A stretch of DNA of 64,000 nucleotides. It comes from Candidatus Defluviilinea proxima. GTDB taxonomy: Bacteria; Chloroflexota; Anaerolineae; Anaerolineales; Villigracilaceae. The notes beneath the pieces are model-generated. The model had not been told where the DNA came from and did not search any database. It worked only from the letters and a program-made list of their open reading frames with translations. The stretch spans positions 2,867,501-2,931,500 of the forward strand of contig JADKIW010000001.1 of assembly GCA_016721115.1 (NCBI GenBank). The letters are read 5' to 3'. The translations under genes were made by a program, and so were the position numbers. Shown here piece by piece: positions 44,714 to 55,083 of this stretch (the stretch's first letter is position 1; the number at the start of each line of letters is the position of its first letter).

Positions 44714-47700
44714 ATGAATAAAAAACAGATTGCCGCCGGGCGGAAACCGGCGGCATCGTTGGGAGAGCGAGATACGTTGACTTATAAATCGCATGATACC
44801 ACAAAACCTACACGGCTCGACCTGAGTGTCGTGTTGTCTAAAGTAAGGCTCGAGGAACTGGCACAACAGGCTGGTGCAAAACTGCATCGCAAGAGTGTGG
44901 AGCTGCGCGGATCCTGTCCGCTGCATAAAGGGGATAATCCAACAGCGTTCAGCATATACATGGATCCATCCGGTCATCAACGCTGGCGCTGCTATACAAA
45001 GTGTGATGCCGGAGGTGACGCGTTTGACTTTGTTCAGCGCTGGCAGGGATTGGACTTCATCGGTGCAGTGAAGTACCTGGCTGAATATGCTGGGCTGGAT
45101 TTGAAGAATCTCGGTTTCGATTCACAAGCCATTCAAGGCGAGGTGGAGCAGAGAAAGCATACTGATCTCTTCGAGGAAGCGGCACGTTATTTTGCGGCTC
45201 AATTATGGAATAAGGCAGGGGAGCCGGCACGGACCTATTTGCTTGGGCGTGGCTTTTCGGAAAAGACCTTGCGTGAGACCAATTGGGGATTCAGCAAATC
45301 GGATCGCGGTCTTATGCAACATTTGCAAAAATCCGATGCTGATATTTCCCTGGCAAAGGAACTTGGGTTGGTTCGAGCGGATGGTCTGGACTTCACCGCG
45401 AATGGCAATGGTGCAAATGCCTCGCCAACCGGATACGTTATTTATCCTCACATTTGGAACGGTAGAAGCACATACTTCTCGGCACGTGCCTTAAAGCCAA
45501 TCGACCCAGATGATAAGTCACGCAATCTGCCAGGCGAACGCCAGGTCTATTGGGCATTGGTCCCGGGTGATCCCAATCTCATCGTTGTGGAAGGACAATC
45601 TGATGCCGAAAGCTTAAGACAGTTGGGGCGTTCCGCCCTAGCATTATGTGGGGTGGGGAATTTGCCGGCGCTGGAGATCGAGCGTATTTATAAAAGGCGT
45701 GTGATCTATCTGGCATTGGATAATGACCTGCACAAGACCAAATTATCCGCAGTGGAACAGGACAAGATCCGCAAGCGTAAAGCAACTGTGACACGCCGCT
45801 TGTGCGAAGCCCTTGGTGCTCTGACGATGGTTGTACCGGACCTGCCCTTCAAGGATTGTAATGAATGGCTGCTGAACGACTTAACCCTGCAGAACCTAGA
45901 AAAACATCTGTCTAGCGCAAAACCCTGGCTGGATATCTTGATCGATCAAAGCCGCACTCTTTCTCCGATGGAATTCGATGAGGCGTTGAAGTTGATTGTT
46001 GATCATATCCGTGGATTACCCGATAGGATCCAATCTCGATATGTTTCCCTGGTCGAAAAGAAACTCAACCTACCTCGGCGGGACCTTAGAGAATTGATGA
46101 ACCATCATGAGAATGGCAATGGCAACTTGTATTCTGAGATCCGGGAACGCCGACTGCATTTCATGGGTGATCCGCTTGGCAACTTCTGGGCGCGCATCAG
46201 TCATGAACTGATGGTGGATGATGGTCTCAACCCGCCGACCGTCCGATACAGTATTGAAGGCGGGTTGGCTTCCGGACAACCTTTGCAATCGGTTCAAGTG
46301 GAAGCACGTGCTTTTGGAAAACTCGATTGGGTTCCGGATAACTGGGGCATGCGACCGATCATCAATCTGCCTCCAGGAAAATCTTATTTGGTGGCACGTG
46401 CCATTCAGGAAGTCTCGATGGAGACCGTGCAGCGAGAACGCTTGTATACCTTCACCGGTTGGCATGAGTGTGATGGCAAGCGCGGGTTCCTCACTACATC
46501 TGGTTGGTTGGGTGCAGATGGATTGAACGACCAAGTGCGGGTGGATCTGGGTTCGAACAACCTGCGGCATTACGCCCTACCAAAAGAGGAGATCAATCCG
46601 GAAGAAGCGGTACGTGCGACGTTGGAATTTCTGCAACTTGGTCCGCGCAAGGTAACAACTCCATTATGGGCTGCGATGTACGCGGCTCCGTTGACCTGTT
46701 TGCGACCTTTGAATGCTGTGCTTTCCGTGTATGGTACGACACAAAGTGGCAAGTCCACACTCGCGCATTTGGCGCTGAGTCATTTTGGAACGGGCTTTAT
46801 TCAAGGACGGGATTACCATGCGCCCATTGATTGGACTTCCACCGTGACAGCGATTGAAGCGGCGATGTTCTACGCTAAAGATATACCGCTCGTGATCGAT
46901 GACTTTGCGCCGCAATTTTCCGGCGTGGCGGAAGCGCGAAGCATGCATAAAAAAGCGCATCATGTTGTTCGCTCAGTGGGGAACCGTTCTGCGCGTGGTC
47001 GTTCACGAGCCGACCTCTCCCAACAAAACACGCGCTTCCCACGTGGACTGGTGATCATGACCGCGGAGAATCCCTTGATCGGGCAAAGCATTGTTGGACG
47101 CATGGTGTATGTGGGCGTGGAGCCTGGTGATATTCTGCCGGCACCAGGTTCACAGAATGATGGGGAAGACAAACTGACTAACCTTCAGGGAAAGGCACAA
47201 CAAGGCTTGCTCGCGCAGGCGATGAAGATGTATCTGCAATATCTGGCTGAGAATTGGGAGCGTATAGTCACTGAGTATCCCGTGCTAGTGGACAAGGCTG
47301 CTCAGATCGCGCGGCAGGCTGGCAATTTGCAAAACCGCCTGCCAGATGCGTATGCGGTGTTGGCGGCTTCCCAGGAATTGGCGATCCGTTGTTTTGAGGA
47401 AATGCAGTTGATCTCTTTTGCAGATGCAGATCGCTTGACCGCTGAGAACAACGCTGCGCTTCTAACGATTATCCAGAATCAGGCGGAGCAGGTTGCAGCG
47501 GAGTCGCCGGTCCGCAAATTCTTCACTGCCATCGCCTACCTGCTGGTGGAAGGAAAAGTATATTTGGCGCCGCGAACCCTAGATGAGGAGTATCAACCAC
47601 CATTCAATGCAGATCAAATTGGTTATTACGATTCTGGTGCGGATCAGAAGATGATTTATCTGCGCACAGAGACCAGCCTGGCGCGTGCCAAGGAATACTG

Positions 47701-47905
47701 GCGGGGGTTGGATGAAAATTTGGATATCATGCCCGATGCTCTGCGCCGGCAACTGCGCCAAGTGGATGGCTTACTGGCACAAGTGGGGGAGCGTCAGGTG
47801 GAGGCGAGCAAGTCTTGTCGTGGAATCAAGCAGCGTGTATTGGTGGTGGATATCCATAAGGTGGAGCAGATGTACGGTGTTTCTTTGGCAAGACCTGAAA
47901 AGTAG
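44714..47905 (+). CDS. CHC2-Toprim primase fused to DUF927-like helicase
   Basis: 1063 residues, a replication protein of mobile elements. The zinc finger uses Cys68, His71, Cys93 and Cys97 (CPLH and CYTKC). A Toprim domain follows (about 285-345, LIVVEGQSDAES and VIYLALDND) for primer synthesis. The C-terminal half contains a P-loop (VYGTTQSGKST, about 675) and a Walker B-like PLVIDDFAP, as in DUF927 helicase-like ATPases. Together they could prime and unwind at the repeat-rich region directly downstream. It starts 21 bases after the recombinase gene. Confidence 0.85.
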   Translation: MNKKQIAAGRKPAASLGERDTLTYKSHDTTKPTRLDLSVVLSKVRLEELAQQAGAKLHRKSVELRGSCPLHKGDNPTAFSIYMDPSGHQRWRCYTKCDAGGDAFDFVQRWQGLDFIGAVKYLAEYAGLDLKNLGFDSQAIQGEVEQRKHTDLFEEAARYFAAQLWNKAGEPARTYLLGRGFSEKTLRETNWGFSKSDRGLMQHLQKSDADISLAKELGLVRADGLDFTANGNGANASPTGYVIYPHIWNGRSTYFSARALKPIDPDDKSRNLPGERQVYWALVPGDPNLIVVEGQSDAESLRQLGRSALALCGVGNLPALEIERIYKRRVIYLALDNDLHKTKLSAVEQDKIRKRKATVTRRLCEALGALTMVVPDLPFKDCNEWLLNDLTLQNLEKHLSSAKPWLDILIDQSRTLSPMEFDEALKLIVDHIRGLPDRIQSRYVSLVEKKLNLPRRDLRELMNHHENGNGNLYSEIRERRLHFMGDPLGNFWARISHELMVDDGLNPPTVRYSIEGGLASGQPLQSVQVEARAFGKLDWVPDNWGMRPIINLPPGKSYLVARAIQEVSMETVQRERLYTFTGWHECDGKRGFLTTSGWLGADGLNDQVRVDLGSNNLRHYALPKEEINPEEAVRATLEFLQLGPRKVTTPLWAAMYAAPLTCLRPLNAVLSVYGTTQSGKSTLAHLALSHFGTGFIQGRDYHAPIDWTSTVTAIEAAMFYAKDIPLVIDDFAPQFSGVAEARSMHKKAHHVVRSVGNRSARGRSRADLSQQNTRFPRGLVIMTAENPLIGQSIVGRMVYVGVEPGDILPAPGSQNDGEDKLTNLQGKAQQGLLAQAMKMYLQYLAENWERIVTEYPVLVDKAAQIARQAGNLQNRLPDAYAVLAASQELAIRCFEEMQLISFADADRLTAENNAALLTIIQNQAEQVAAESPVRKFFTAIAYLLVEGKVYLAPRTLDEEYQPPFNADQIGYYDSGADQKMIYLRTETSLARAKEYWRGLDENLDIMPDALRRQLRQVDGLLAQVGERQVEASKSCRGIKQRVLVVDIHKVEQMYGVSLARPEK

Positions 47906-48010
47906 ATACTTACGAACATAAAGCCTGGCTTACGTGAAAACGGAGCCAGGCTTTTTTGATTCTTGGCTTTTGAAGGTTGAGGAAAAAATTAATTAAAATT
48001 TCGCGTTCTC

Positions 48011-48297
48011 TTGTAGTTCAGTAGTTCCCTGAAAAAATTAGTACCAATATATGGATCGATAAATCTATTTTCAAATTAATAATCCGTTATATGGGGGTAT
48101 TTTGACGGAACTACTCAGGGAACTACTCGGGAACTACTTGGGAACTGCAATCGACCGACAGAGAACTACTCTGGCTTGGTGCAGTTCCCGATGCAGTTCC
48201 CGAAAACACCCGCCAGATATTGGGATAAAGAGCTTTGATAAAAGATAAATCTCCAAATATGGCGGGTGTCCGCGATGAGGGAACTACTGAACTACAA
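48011..48297. other. Candidate replication origin with phased iterons
   Basis: The 530-bp gap after the primase holds a perfect 20-bp inverted repeat: TTGTAGTTCAGTAGTTCCCT at 48011 and its complement at 48278-48297. Inside are direct GGAACTACT-type repeats at 48107, 48119, 48130, 48141 and 48162, then two inverted AGTTCCCG copies (48183, 48195). A hairpin follows between ACACCCGCCA (48206) and TGGCGGGTGT (to 48269). AT-rich DNA flanks it (47985-48010 and 48040-48090). Helically phased repeats, hairpin and AT-rich DNA beside a primase are typical of plasmid or phage origins. Confidence 0.6.
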
Positions 48298-48436
48298 CAG
48301 GAAGAGCATATGGGAATTAATTAAATTTTCCGGCATTTGGCTTGGACAGATGCGCCTGTCCATAATGATTTAGCGACACATTGACAAGACCCCTGATTGG
48401 TTTTCTTTATCATGCTTTTCTAAAGGAGACCATAAC

Positions 48437-48877
48437 ATGACTGATCAATCTCGTTCGCATTTTCATGTAGCCCTATCTAATTTTGTTGAAAAATCCTGTC
48501 GTGACGAAGAAGTGTTTCGTATTTTTGAAGTATTCCTGGAACAAGAAAATCCAATGACGTTGGAGGAGTTGGCTGAGCATGTTTTCGATGAAGAAACACC
48601 CGAAGAGGATGAGTATTTTGTATTGGAATTTGAGGAGAAGCATGAGAATGCGTATCGCGATACCCATATGCGCGAAGGGATCGCAGAACTGCAGGGACTT
48701 GCTGTTCCCATCCTGATATCCGAAGATGGAAAATATCGGCTTGGAAATTCCATTGATGATATTTGGGAGATGGTGTCTTCTCTGGAGGAGGAGATTAAAC
48801 AACTCAACGGAAAGCTAAACACAATGTATCTGAATCTCGGTCGGCAGGTTGAAACGTATCACGATGAAGAAAGTTAA
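48437..48877 (+). CDS. Acidic helical protein, probably winged-helix
   Basis: 146 residues, strongly acidic. The middle resembles a winged helix (NPMTLEELAEHVFDEETPEE, later LAVPILISEDGKYRLGN), and the C-terminus is a coiled coil (LEEEIKQLNGKLNTMYLNL). It lies between the origin-like repeats and the replication-relaxation-like gene and could regulate replication. A TTGACA box at 48381 with a poor -10 near 48405 may be its promoter. I do not recognise the family. Confidence 0.6.
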   Translation: MTDQSRSHFHVALSNFVEKSCRDEEVFRIFEVFLEQENPMTLEELAEHVFDEETPEEDEYFVLEFEEKHENAYRDTHMREGIAELQGLAVPILISEDGKYRLGNSIDDIWEMVSSLEEEIKQLNGKLNTMYLNLGRQVETYHDEES

Positions 48878-48881
48878 CTCC

Positions 48882-50141
48882 ATGTCTAACCTGGCGTTGG
48901 ACTGGGCGCCGATTCAGCTTGCAAACAAGGGGAAGGTAATTGTCGATGTGTTCAAGTGCAGCCTGTCCGCAACGGACGGGCTGCCGCCTTATGCCCAGGC
49001 ACGGATTATTGACCTGATTGCCAATCGCTTGGTCAAGGCACGACCCCGTGCCTGTCTGTGGGTTTCGGTGGATGCGCCGGGAAGATGGTATTTGCATGAG
49101 ATTATGCGATTGGTGAAACGCAAGATGCCGATTGCGATCCTGCCGATAGGACATGCTCCCAAGGATCATTGGGATTTCAATCCACACGGATATCCGAGCC
49201 TTGCTGAAAATGCTCCAATTCCACAACTAGCGTCTCCATTTGTTGCAAGTGACTTTGGATACAAGCCGAATGTCATTCGTGTCTTGCGCATTCTAGCTCG
49301 TCTCAAAACTGCTCACACATCTGAGATTGTGTCGCTGGCTGGTTTTAGCAAAACACATATCCGGTCGCTTCTGAAAAAACTTCAGGTGGCGAATCTCATC
49401 GAGTGGAAGCGAATAGGGAAGTATGATGGGTGGGCGATTAGAAACACGGGATTAAGTCTGGCGCATCGTTCTTGGAATATTCCCAAAGGCGTTCACTTTA
49501 CAAAATACCGAGGCGAATTCCGATATGCTGCTGAGCGCCATCGACGCAAGTCGCGGATGTGGAGGGCATGGTTGGAAGCTGCCTATCGTAACATTGAAAT
49601 ATGGGAGAGTTGGACTGAGGTGCCAGTCAAATATGGCATTCCGGATGCGCTGGCGTGGGGTACACACTATGGACGAGAAACCTTATTTTGGTTGGAAGTG
49701 GATAGCGGACATAGTTCAACCAAAACGATTGAGGCAAACTATAAGCGGCGCTTGCAACTGGCGTATGACCATGCGCAAGAATGGGGGATACCTATTGTCT
49801 TCTGCATCATGGGTCCACCCTGGGTAGTGGAGCGTTTCGGTTGGAACATTCCGAGAGTGATTAGTCCCTGGGTTGCGATTATCGGACACGACTGGCGGGA
49901 TTTTGGGAATTTGCCGATCTATGAATTTGGACAATGGATGCGGAATTTTGAGATGAGTCGTTTTTATAAGCCATCCCGTTCTTACAATGAATTACCCTTT
50001 GATCCGAAACTATATCCTCCAAAACCAAGGCGATTAAAAAATCAAGCACCACTGAAATCCAAATCTTCAAAGCCAAAATTCTCAACGGGTTCTGAAGATG
50101 CCAACAACTGGTATCGGGGGGAGTCTGAGAAGGAGGAGTGA
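48882..50141 (+). CDS. Replication-relaxation-like protein
   Basis: 419 residues. A winged helix lies near 140-190 (TSEIVSLAGFSKTHIRSLLKKLQVANLIEWK). The C-terminal region has a nuclease-like core (IPDALAWG, then FWLEVDSGHSSTKTIEANYKRR), the pattern of the replication-relaxation family found on plasmids and integrative elements of Gram-positive-like bacteria. The assignment is by pattern only. The start at 48882 avoids overlap with the upstream stop; ATG 48864 is possible. A tail rich in Lys, Pro and Ser ends the protein. Confidence 0.6.
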   Translation: MSNLALDWAPIQLANKGKVIVDVFKCSLSATDGLPPYAQARIIDLIANRLVKARPRACLWVSVDAPGRWYLHEIMRLVKRKMPIAILPIGHAPKDHWDFNPHGYPSLAENAPIPQLASPFVASDFGYKPNVIRVLRILARLKTAHTSEIVSLAGFSKTHIRSLLKKLQVANLIEWKRIGKYDGWAIRNTGLSLAHRSWNIPKGVHFTKYRGEFRYAAERHRRKSRMWRAWLEAAYRNIEIWESWTEVPVKYGIPDALAWGTHYGRETLFWLEVDSGHSSTKTIEANYKRRLQLAYDHAQEWGIPIVFCIMGPPWVVERFGWNIPRVISPWVAIIGHDWRDFGNLPIYEFGQWMRNFEMSRFYKPSRSYNELPFDPKLYPPKPRRLKNQAPLKSKSSKPKFSTGSEDANNWYRGESEKEE

Positions 50142-50235
50142 TGCACTAATGAAAGTGGCGCAACGGGGGAGCGCTATTTATGCGACGAATTTTTACTGTT
50201 TCTGGTGGCTAGGTCGGGTATACTTAGGAGACAAG

Positions 50236-50250
50236 ATGGGGTTATCCCAT
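50236..50250 (+). promoter_or_regulatory. Small palindrome before hsdR
   Basis: ATGGG and CCCAT flank five bases, 12 bases after a possible -10 box (TATACT, 50219-50224) and 16 bases before hsdR. It may be an operator controlling the restriction operon; no -35 box is evident. Confidence 0.3.
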
Positions 50251-50266
50251 GACTTAAAATGACCAA

Positions 50267-53200
50267 ATGAAAAGTCAAAATCAATCCTCCGCAAACTTCT
50301 CTCACTTACAGGCTTATGATGAACAGCTTGTACTTTTGGGTGCGCTTGCGGAGAAATATTTTGCGGACGACCCGAATACCAGCCTGATTAAGATACGACA
50401 GTTTGGGGAATTGCTGGCGAAGCATGTTGCCACGCAGATGGGATTGTACGATACCGAGAAAGATGAAAGCCAGTACGAACTTCTACGCCGCTTGCGGGAT
50501 GAAGGCGCATTGACTTATGAAACCTATCAATTATTTGGTGAGATTCGGAGGATGGGGAATGTAGCGAATCATGCCAATCAGGGAGACCAGGCAATCGCGC
50601 TGAACATCCTGAAAATGGGATGGCAGTTGGGCGTCTGGTTTCAGCGCACTTTTGTAAAAGCGGATTTCAAGGCGGCGGATTTTGTCGAACCCTCGGCGAT
50701 CAGCGAAACAGATGCCTTGTTAGTAGAGCGGGAAAAGCTTGCGGAACAGGTTGAAAAAGCCACTGCCAAAGTGGAAGCCTTGCTCCAGAAACAACAAGCA
50801 GAAGCAGAGAAGAAACGATCCACCACATTTGAAAAATACCGAAGGGCTGCAACAACTGCCAGCCAGTTTGTGCGTTTGGATGAAGCCCAAACCCGCCAGA
50901 TCATTGATGCGCAGTTACGTGCGGCAGGCTGGGAAGCGGATACAGTCAACCTGCGTTACAACAATGGGACACAACCCGAGCGCGGCAGGAATTTGGCGAT
51001 TGCGGAATATCCCACTGCCAGCGGACCTGCGGATTATGTGTTGTTCATCGGGTTGATGCCCGTGGCAGTGGTGGAAGCCAAGCGCAAGAATGTAGATGTT
51101 TCAGCGGCATTGGTGCAGGCAAAGCGGTACAGCCGTGATATTTTCCTTATGGATGATATGCAAGCACCAGGTGATGGATGGGGTGAGTATAAGATTCCTT
51201 TTGCATTCTCTTCCAATGGGCGACCCTATTTGAAGCAACTGGAAACGCACAGTGGGATTTGGTTTGTGGATTTACGTCGCTCGACGAATTTGAGTCATGC
51301 ATTGGATGGATGGTACACGCCCGAAGGTTTGAAGGAATTATTGAAACGTGATGAAGTGGCAGCTCATCAACAATTGGAAACAGAGTCATTTGATTATGGA
51401 TTCACCCTGCGCTATTACCAGAAGGATGCCATTCGAGCTGCAGAAAACGGAATTGCGGAAGGTCGCCGCGAGATGTTATTGGCGATGGCAACTGGCACAG
51501 GCAAGACTAAAACCTGTATTGCGTTGATTTATCGTCTGTTGAAAGTACAGCGCTTCAAGCGGATTTTGTTCCTGGTGGATCGCGAAGCATTAGGCGAACA
51601 GGCTGCGAATGCTTTCAAAGACACGCGCATGGATAGCATTCAAAGTTTTGCCGATATTTTCGGAATCAAAGAACTCGACGAGACTACGCCAGATAGTGAC
51701 ACAGCGGTACAGATTGCCACGGTACAAGGAATGGTCAAGCGGGTTTTGTATCCGTCTGAGAATGTAACCCCGCCGGCAGTGGACCAATATGACTGCATTG
51801 TGGTGGATGAGTGTCATCGTGGATATTTGCTTGATCGTGAATTGTCGGACACAGAGCTTTCCTTCCGAAGTTATGAGGATTACATCTCGAAGTATCGGCG
51901 GGTGATCGAATACTTCGATGCGGTCAAGGTAGGGTTGACGGCTACACCTGCCTTGCACACGACTCAAATTTTCGGCGCACCAATCTATACCTACACTTAT
52001 CGTGAAGCAGTGATTGACGGCTTCCTCATTGACCATGAACCGCCGATTCAAATCAAGACGAAGTTATTGAATGACGGAATCACCTGGCAGGCAGGTGAAG
52101 AGGTGAAGGTTTTTGACCCGCGCACTCAGCAGATTGATTTGCACATGCTGCCTGATGAAGTTCACCTAGATGTGGATTCATTTAATCGTCGGGTAATTAC
52201 TCGTCCGTTCAATGAGGTGGTTTGCAAGTATCTGGCGCAGGAAATTGACCCATTCTCAAAACAGAAGACGCTTATCTTTTGTGTGAACGACAAACACGCA
52301 GACATGGTGGTGGACTTGCTCAAGCAAGCATTCCAGGCACAATATGGCAGCGTGGATGATGATGCCATCGTCAAGATTACGGGGACAGCAGATAAGCCGC
52401 TTGAGTTGATCCGCCGTTACAAGAACGAGCGCAACCCGACTATCTCGGTCACGGTGGATTTGCTAACTACAGGCGTGGATGTACCCGAGATTTGTAATAT
52501 CGTATTTTTGCGACGTGTGAACAGTCGTATTCTGTTCGAGCAGATGTTGGGACGCGCTACCCGCCTATGCCCTGAAGTGGAAAAGGAAACGTTCCGTGTG
52601 TTCGATGCGGTGCGATTGTATGAAGCGCTTGAAGGCGTGACTGCGATGAAGCCTGTGGTGGTTGACCCGCAACTGACGTTCAGCCAGTTGATGGCAGAGA
52701 TGACCAGTGTGAACGATGAAGCGGTGAAGAAACTGCTTAGGGAACAGTTTCTTGCCAAGTTTCAGAGAAAGAAGCGCCGCCTAAGCGAGGACAATGCGCG
52801 GGATTTTGAATCCGTTGCAGGCTTAAGTCCAGAGGCGTTTGGTCAGAAGTTGAGTCAGATGTCTTTGAATGAAGTGGCAGGTTGGTTTACGGAAAATACG
52901 CAATTGGGAGAAATCCTGGACCGCATTAATCCAGACCAGCGCCCGATGTTGATCTCGGAGCATCCCGATGCGTTCGTAGGGGCGGAACGTGGTTATGGGG
53001 CGGCAGAAAAGCCCGAAGATTATTTGAAATCATTTGGTGAGTTTATCAAGACACACCGTGATGAAATTCCAGCACTGTTGACAGTGCTGACTCGTCCGCG
53101 TGAGTTGACCCGCAAGCAGTTGCGCGAACTGGCGATGGAGTTGGATCGGGCGGGGTTCAGTGAAGCGAACATCACCACTGCCTGGCGCGAAATGACCAAC

Positions 53201-53530
53201 CAGGATGTTGCGGCACATATCGTTGGCTTTATCCGTCACCTGGCAACGGGTGACCCGCTTGTGCCGTATGAACAGCGGGTGGATTGGGCGTTGAGCCAGA
53301 TACTTGTGGCTCGTCAATGGAGACAGCCTCAACGGGATTGGTTGATGAAAATTGCGGCGCAGACGAAAGCAAACGTCATTGTGGATCGCGATGCATTGGA
53401 TGACCCCGATTTGATTTTCTCCCGCGAAGGCGGCGGATTCACGAGGCTCGACAAGATGTTTGACGGACAACTGGCGAATACGCTTGAAACATTTAATGAC
53501 TTACTATGGAAAAAGGACACCACTCAATGA
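50267..53530 (+). CDS. hsdR: Type I restriction enzyme, R subunit
   Basis: 1087 residues, the translocase-nuclease subunit of a type I restriction complex. An N-terminal DUF4145 helical domain (about 1-130) and coiled coil are followed by the nuclease motif PADYV ... VVEAKRKN (about 253-275). Superfamily 2 helicase motifs come next: I MATGTGKTKT (about 407), II VVDECHRG, III GLTATPA, VI MLGRATRL. The C-terminal EcoEI-type domain contacts the methylase. It overlaps hsdM by 4 bases (ATGA). Confidence 0.95.
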   Translation: MKSQNQSSANFSHLQAYDEQLVLLGALAEKYFADDPNTSLIKIRQFGELLAKHVATQMGLYDTEKDESQYELLRRLRDEGALTYETYQLFGEIRRMGNVANHANQGDQAIALNILKMGWQLGVWFQRTFVKADFKAADFVEPSAISETDALLVEREKLAEQVEKATAKVEALLQKQQAEAEKKRSTTFEKYRRAATTASQFVRLDEAQTRQIIDAQLRAAGWEADTVNLRYNNGTQPERGRNLAIAEYPTASGPADYVLFIGLMPVAVVEAKRKNVDVSAALVQAKRYSRDIFLMDDMQAPGDGWGEYKIPFAFSSNGRPYLKQLETHSGIWFVDLRRSTNLSHALDGWYTPEGLKELLKRDEVAAHQQLETESFDYGFTLRYYQKDAIRAAENGIAEGRREMLLAMATGTGKTKTCIALIYRLLKVQRFKRILFLVDREALGEQAANAFKDTRMDSIQSFADIFGIKELDETTPDSDTAVQIATVQGMVKRVLYPSENVTPPAVDQYDCIVVDECHRGYLLDRELSDTELSFRSYEDYISKYRRVIEYFDAVKVGLTATPALHTTQIFGAPIYTYTYREAVIDGFLIDHEPPIQIKTKLLNDGITWQAGEEVKVFDPRTQQIDLHMLPDEVHLDVDSFNRRVITRPFNEVVCKYLAQEIDPFSKQKTLIFCVNDKHADMVVDLLKQAFQAQYGSVDDDAIVKITGTADKPLELIRRYKNERNPTISVTVDLLTTGVDVPEICNIVFLRRVNSRILFEQMLGRATRLCPEVEKETFRVFDAVRLYEALEGVTAMKPVVVDPQLTFSQLMAEMTSVNDEAVKKLLREQFLAKFQRKKRRLSEDNARDFESVAGLSPEAFGQKLSQMSLNEVAGWFTENTQLGEILDRINPDQRPMLISEHPDAFVGAERGYGAAEKPEDYLKSFGEFIKTHRDEIPALLTVLTRPRELTRKQLRELAMELDRAGFSEANITTAWREMTNQDVAAHIVGFIRHLATGDPLVPYEQRVDWALSQILVARQWRQPQRDWLMKIAAQTKANVIVDRDALDDPDLIFSREGGGFTRLDKMFDGQLANTLETFNDLLWKKDTTQ

Positions 53531-55083
53531 CGCCACAGAAAAAGAAGCAGGCTGTTAGTAAGAAAGAAATAAAAACATCCAATAAAACAATAACGAATGA
53601 TGCGGTTGTCTCTCAATCCTTAACCACAGTCAAGGCAGGAACCGTCACAGAGGCTATTGTTGCCAAATTGTGGAATTTGTGCAACGTGCTCAAAGACGAT
53701 GGCGTGACCTATCATCAATATGTCACTGAATTGACTTACCTGCTCTTTCTCAAGATGGCGAAGGAAACCAACACTGAAGGTCAATTACCAGATGGTTACC
53801 GATGGGATGATTTGGAACATGAAAGTGCTGCGACACGCCTGGATACTTACAGAAAACTTCTTATCCATTTGGGCAATCATGGTTCTTTGTTGGTGCGCGA
53901 GATTTTCGCCAATGCAAGTTCGTTCATCAAGAAACCCACCACGCTTTCGATTTTGGTGACAGAGATTGACAAACTAGATTGGTATAACGCTCGTCGCGAA
54001 GGTATGGGTGACCTATACGAAGGCTTGCTTGAAAAGAATGCTAATGAGAAGAAGTCAGGGGCAGGACAATATTTCACGCCACGTCCACTGATTGATAGCA
54101 TGGTCGCGGTGATGAAGCCGAGGCTGGATGACATTGTTCAAGACCCTGCCGCAGGTACGGGTGGATTCTTGATTGCCGCCAATCGCTATATTCGAGATAA
54201 TAGCGACCCCGATTCATGGACGGAATCCCAGCAGCGCAAATATCGTCGCAATACGTTTTACGGCATGGAATTTGTACAGGATACGCACCGTCTGGCGCTG
54301 ATGAACCTCATGCTGCATGGTCTCGATTCAGACCCTACTGCGGCTGGCATCCGGTATGGAGATACCCTCTCCCCTGAGGGCGAGCAATTACCCAAAGCCA
54401 CACTCATCCTCACCAATCCGCCGTTTGGGACAAAGAAGGGCGGAGGTTTGCCTACGCGGACCGATTTCACCTTTCCCACGAGCAACAAACAGTTTGCGTT
54501 TTTACAACACATCTATCGTGGGCTGAAACCTGGTGGGCGTGCCGCGGTGGTTCTGCCCGACAATGTACTCTTTGAAGCCAACACGGGCAGGCAGATCCGC
54601 ACTGACTTGATGGACAAGTGCAACCTGCACACCATTTTGCGCCTGCCTACGGGTATCTTTTATGCGCAGGGCGTGAAGACCAATGTACTATTCTTTACAC
54701 GCGGTGAAACAGAAAAGGGCAACACGAAGGAAGTGTGGGTGTATGACTTGCGCGCTAACATGCCAGCCTTTGGTAAACGGACTGAATTAAAGCAAGGTCA
54801 CTTTAAGCCGTTTGAAGATTGCTACGGTGATGAGCCAACATACCTAGCCGAAAGAGAAATGAGAAAAGAAACGGAACGCTTCCGCCGTTTCGCACGGGAC
54901 TGGGTAGCGGGACGCGGCGACAATTTGGATATTGCCTGGTTGAAAGATGATTCCGAAACCGCTGCCGAAGATTTGCCCGAACCTGAAGCATTGGCAGAAG
55001 AAGCCTTAGGCGAACTCGAAGCAGCAATAGCGGAGATCCGCAGTATCTTGATTGAGTTGGGCGATGAGGTGGGCAGTGAGTGA
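53527..55083 (+). CDS. hsdM: Type I restriction enzyme, M subunit (N6-adenine methylase)
   Basis: 518 residues. A lysine-rich N-terminal tail and helical HsdM N domain (about 35-165) precede the methyltransferase: motif I DPAAGTGGF (about 206) binds S-adenosylmethionine, and motif IV NPPFGTKKG (about 297) is catalytic. The C-terminus is an acidic helix. Start at 53527 (ATGA overlap with hsdR) rather than 21 bases earlier. It modifies the site chosen by HsdS and protects self DNA. It overlaps hsdS by 8 bases. Confidence 0.95.
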   Translation: MTPQKKKQAVSKKEIKTSNKTITNDAVVSQSLTTVKAGTVTEAIVAKLWNLCNVLKDDGVTYHQYVTELTYLLFLKMAKETNTEGQLPDGYRWDDLEHESAATRLDTYRKLLIHLGNHGSLLVREIFANASSFIKKPTTLSILVTEIDKLDWYNARREGMGDLYEGLLEKNANEKKSGAGQYFTPRPLIDSMVAVMKPRLDDIVQDPAAGTGGFLIAANRYIRDNSDPDSWTESQQRKYRRNTFYGMEFVQDTHRLALMNLMLHGLDSDPTAAGIRYGDTLSPEGEQLPKATLILTNPPFGTKKGGGLPTRTDFTFPTSNKQFAFLQHIYRGLKPGGRAAVVLPDNVLFEANTGRQIRTDLMDKCNLHTILRLPTGIFYAQGVKTNVLFFTRGETEKGNTKEVWVYDLRANMPAFGKRTELKQGHFKPFEDCYGDEPTYLAEREMRKETERFRRFARDWVAGRGDNLDIAWLKDDSETAAEDLPEPEALAEEALGELEAAIAEIRSILIELGDEVGSE

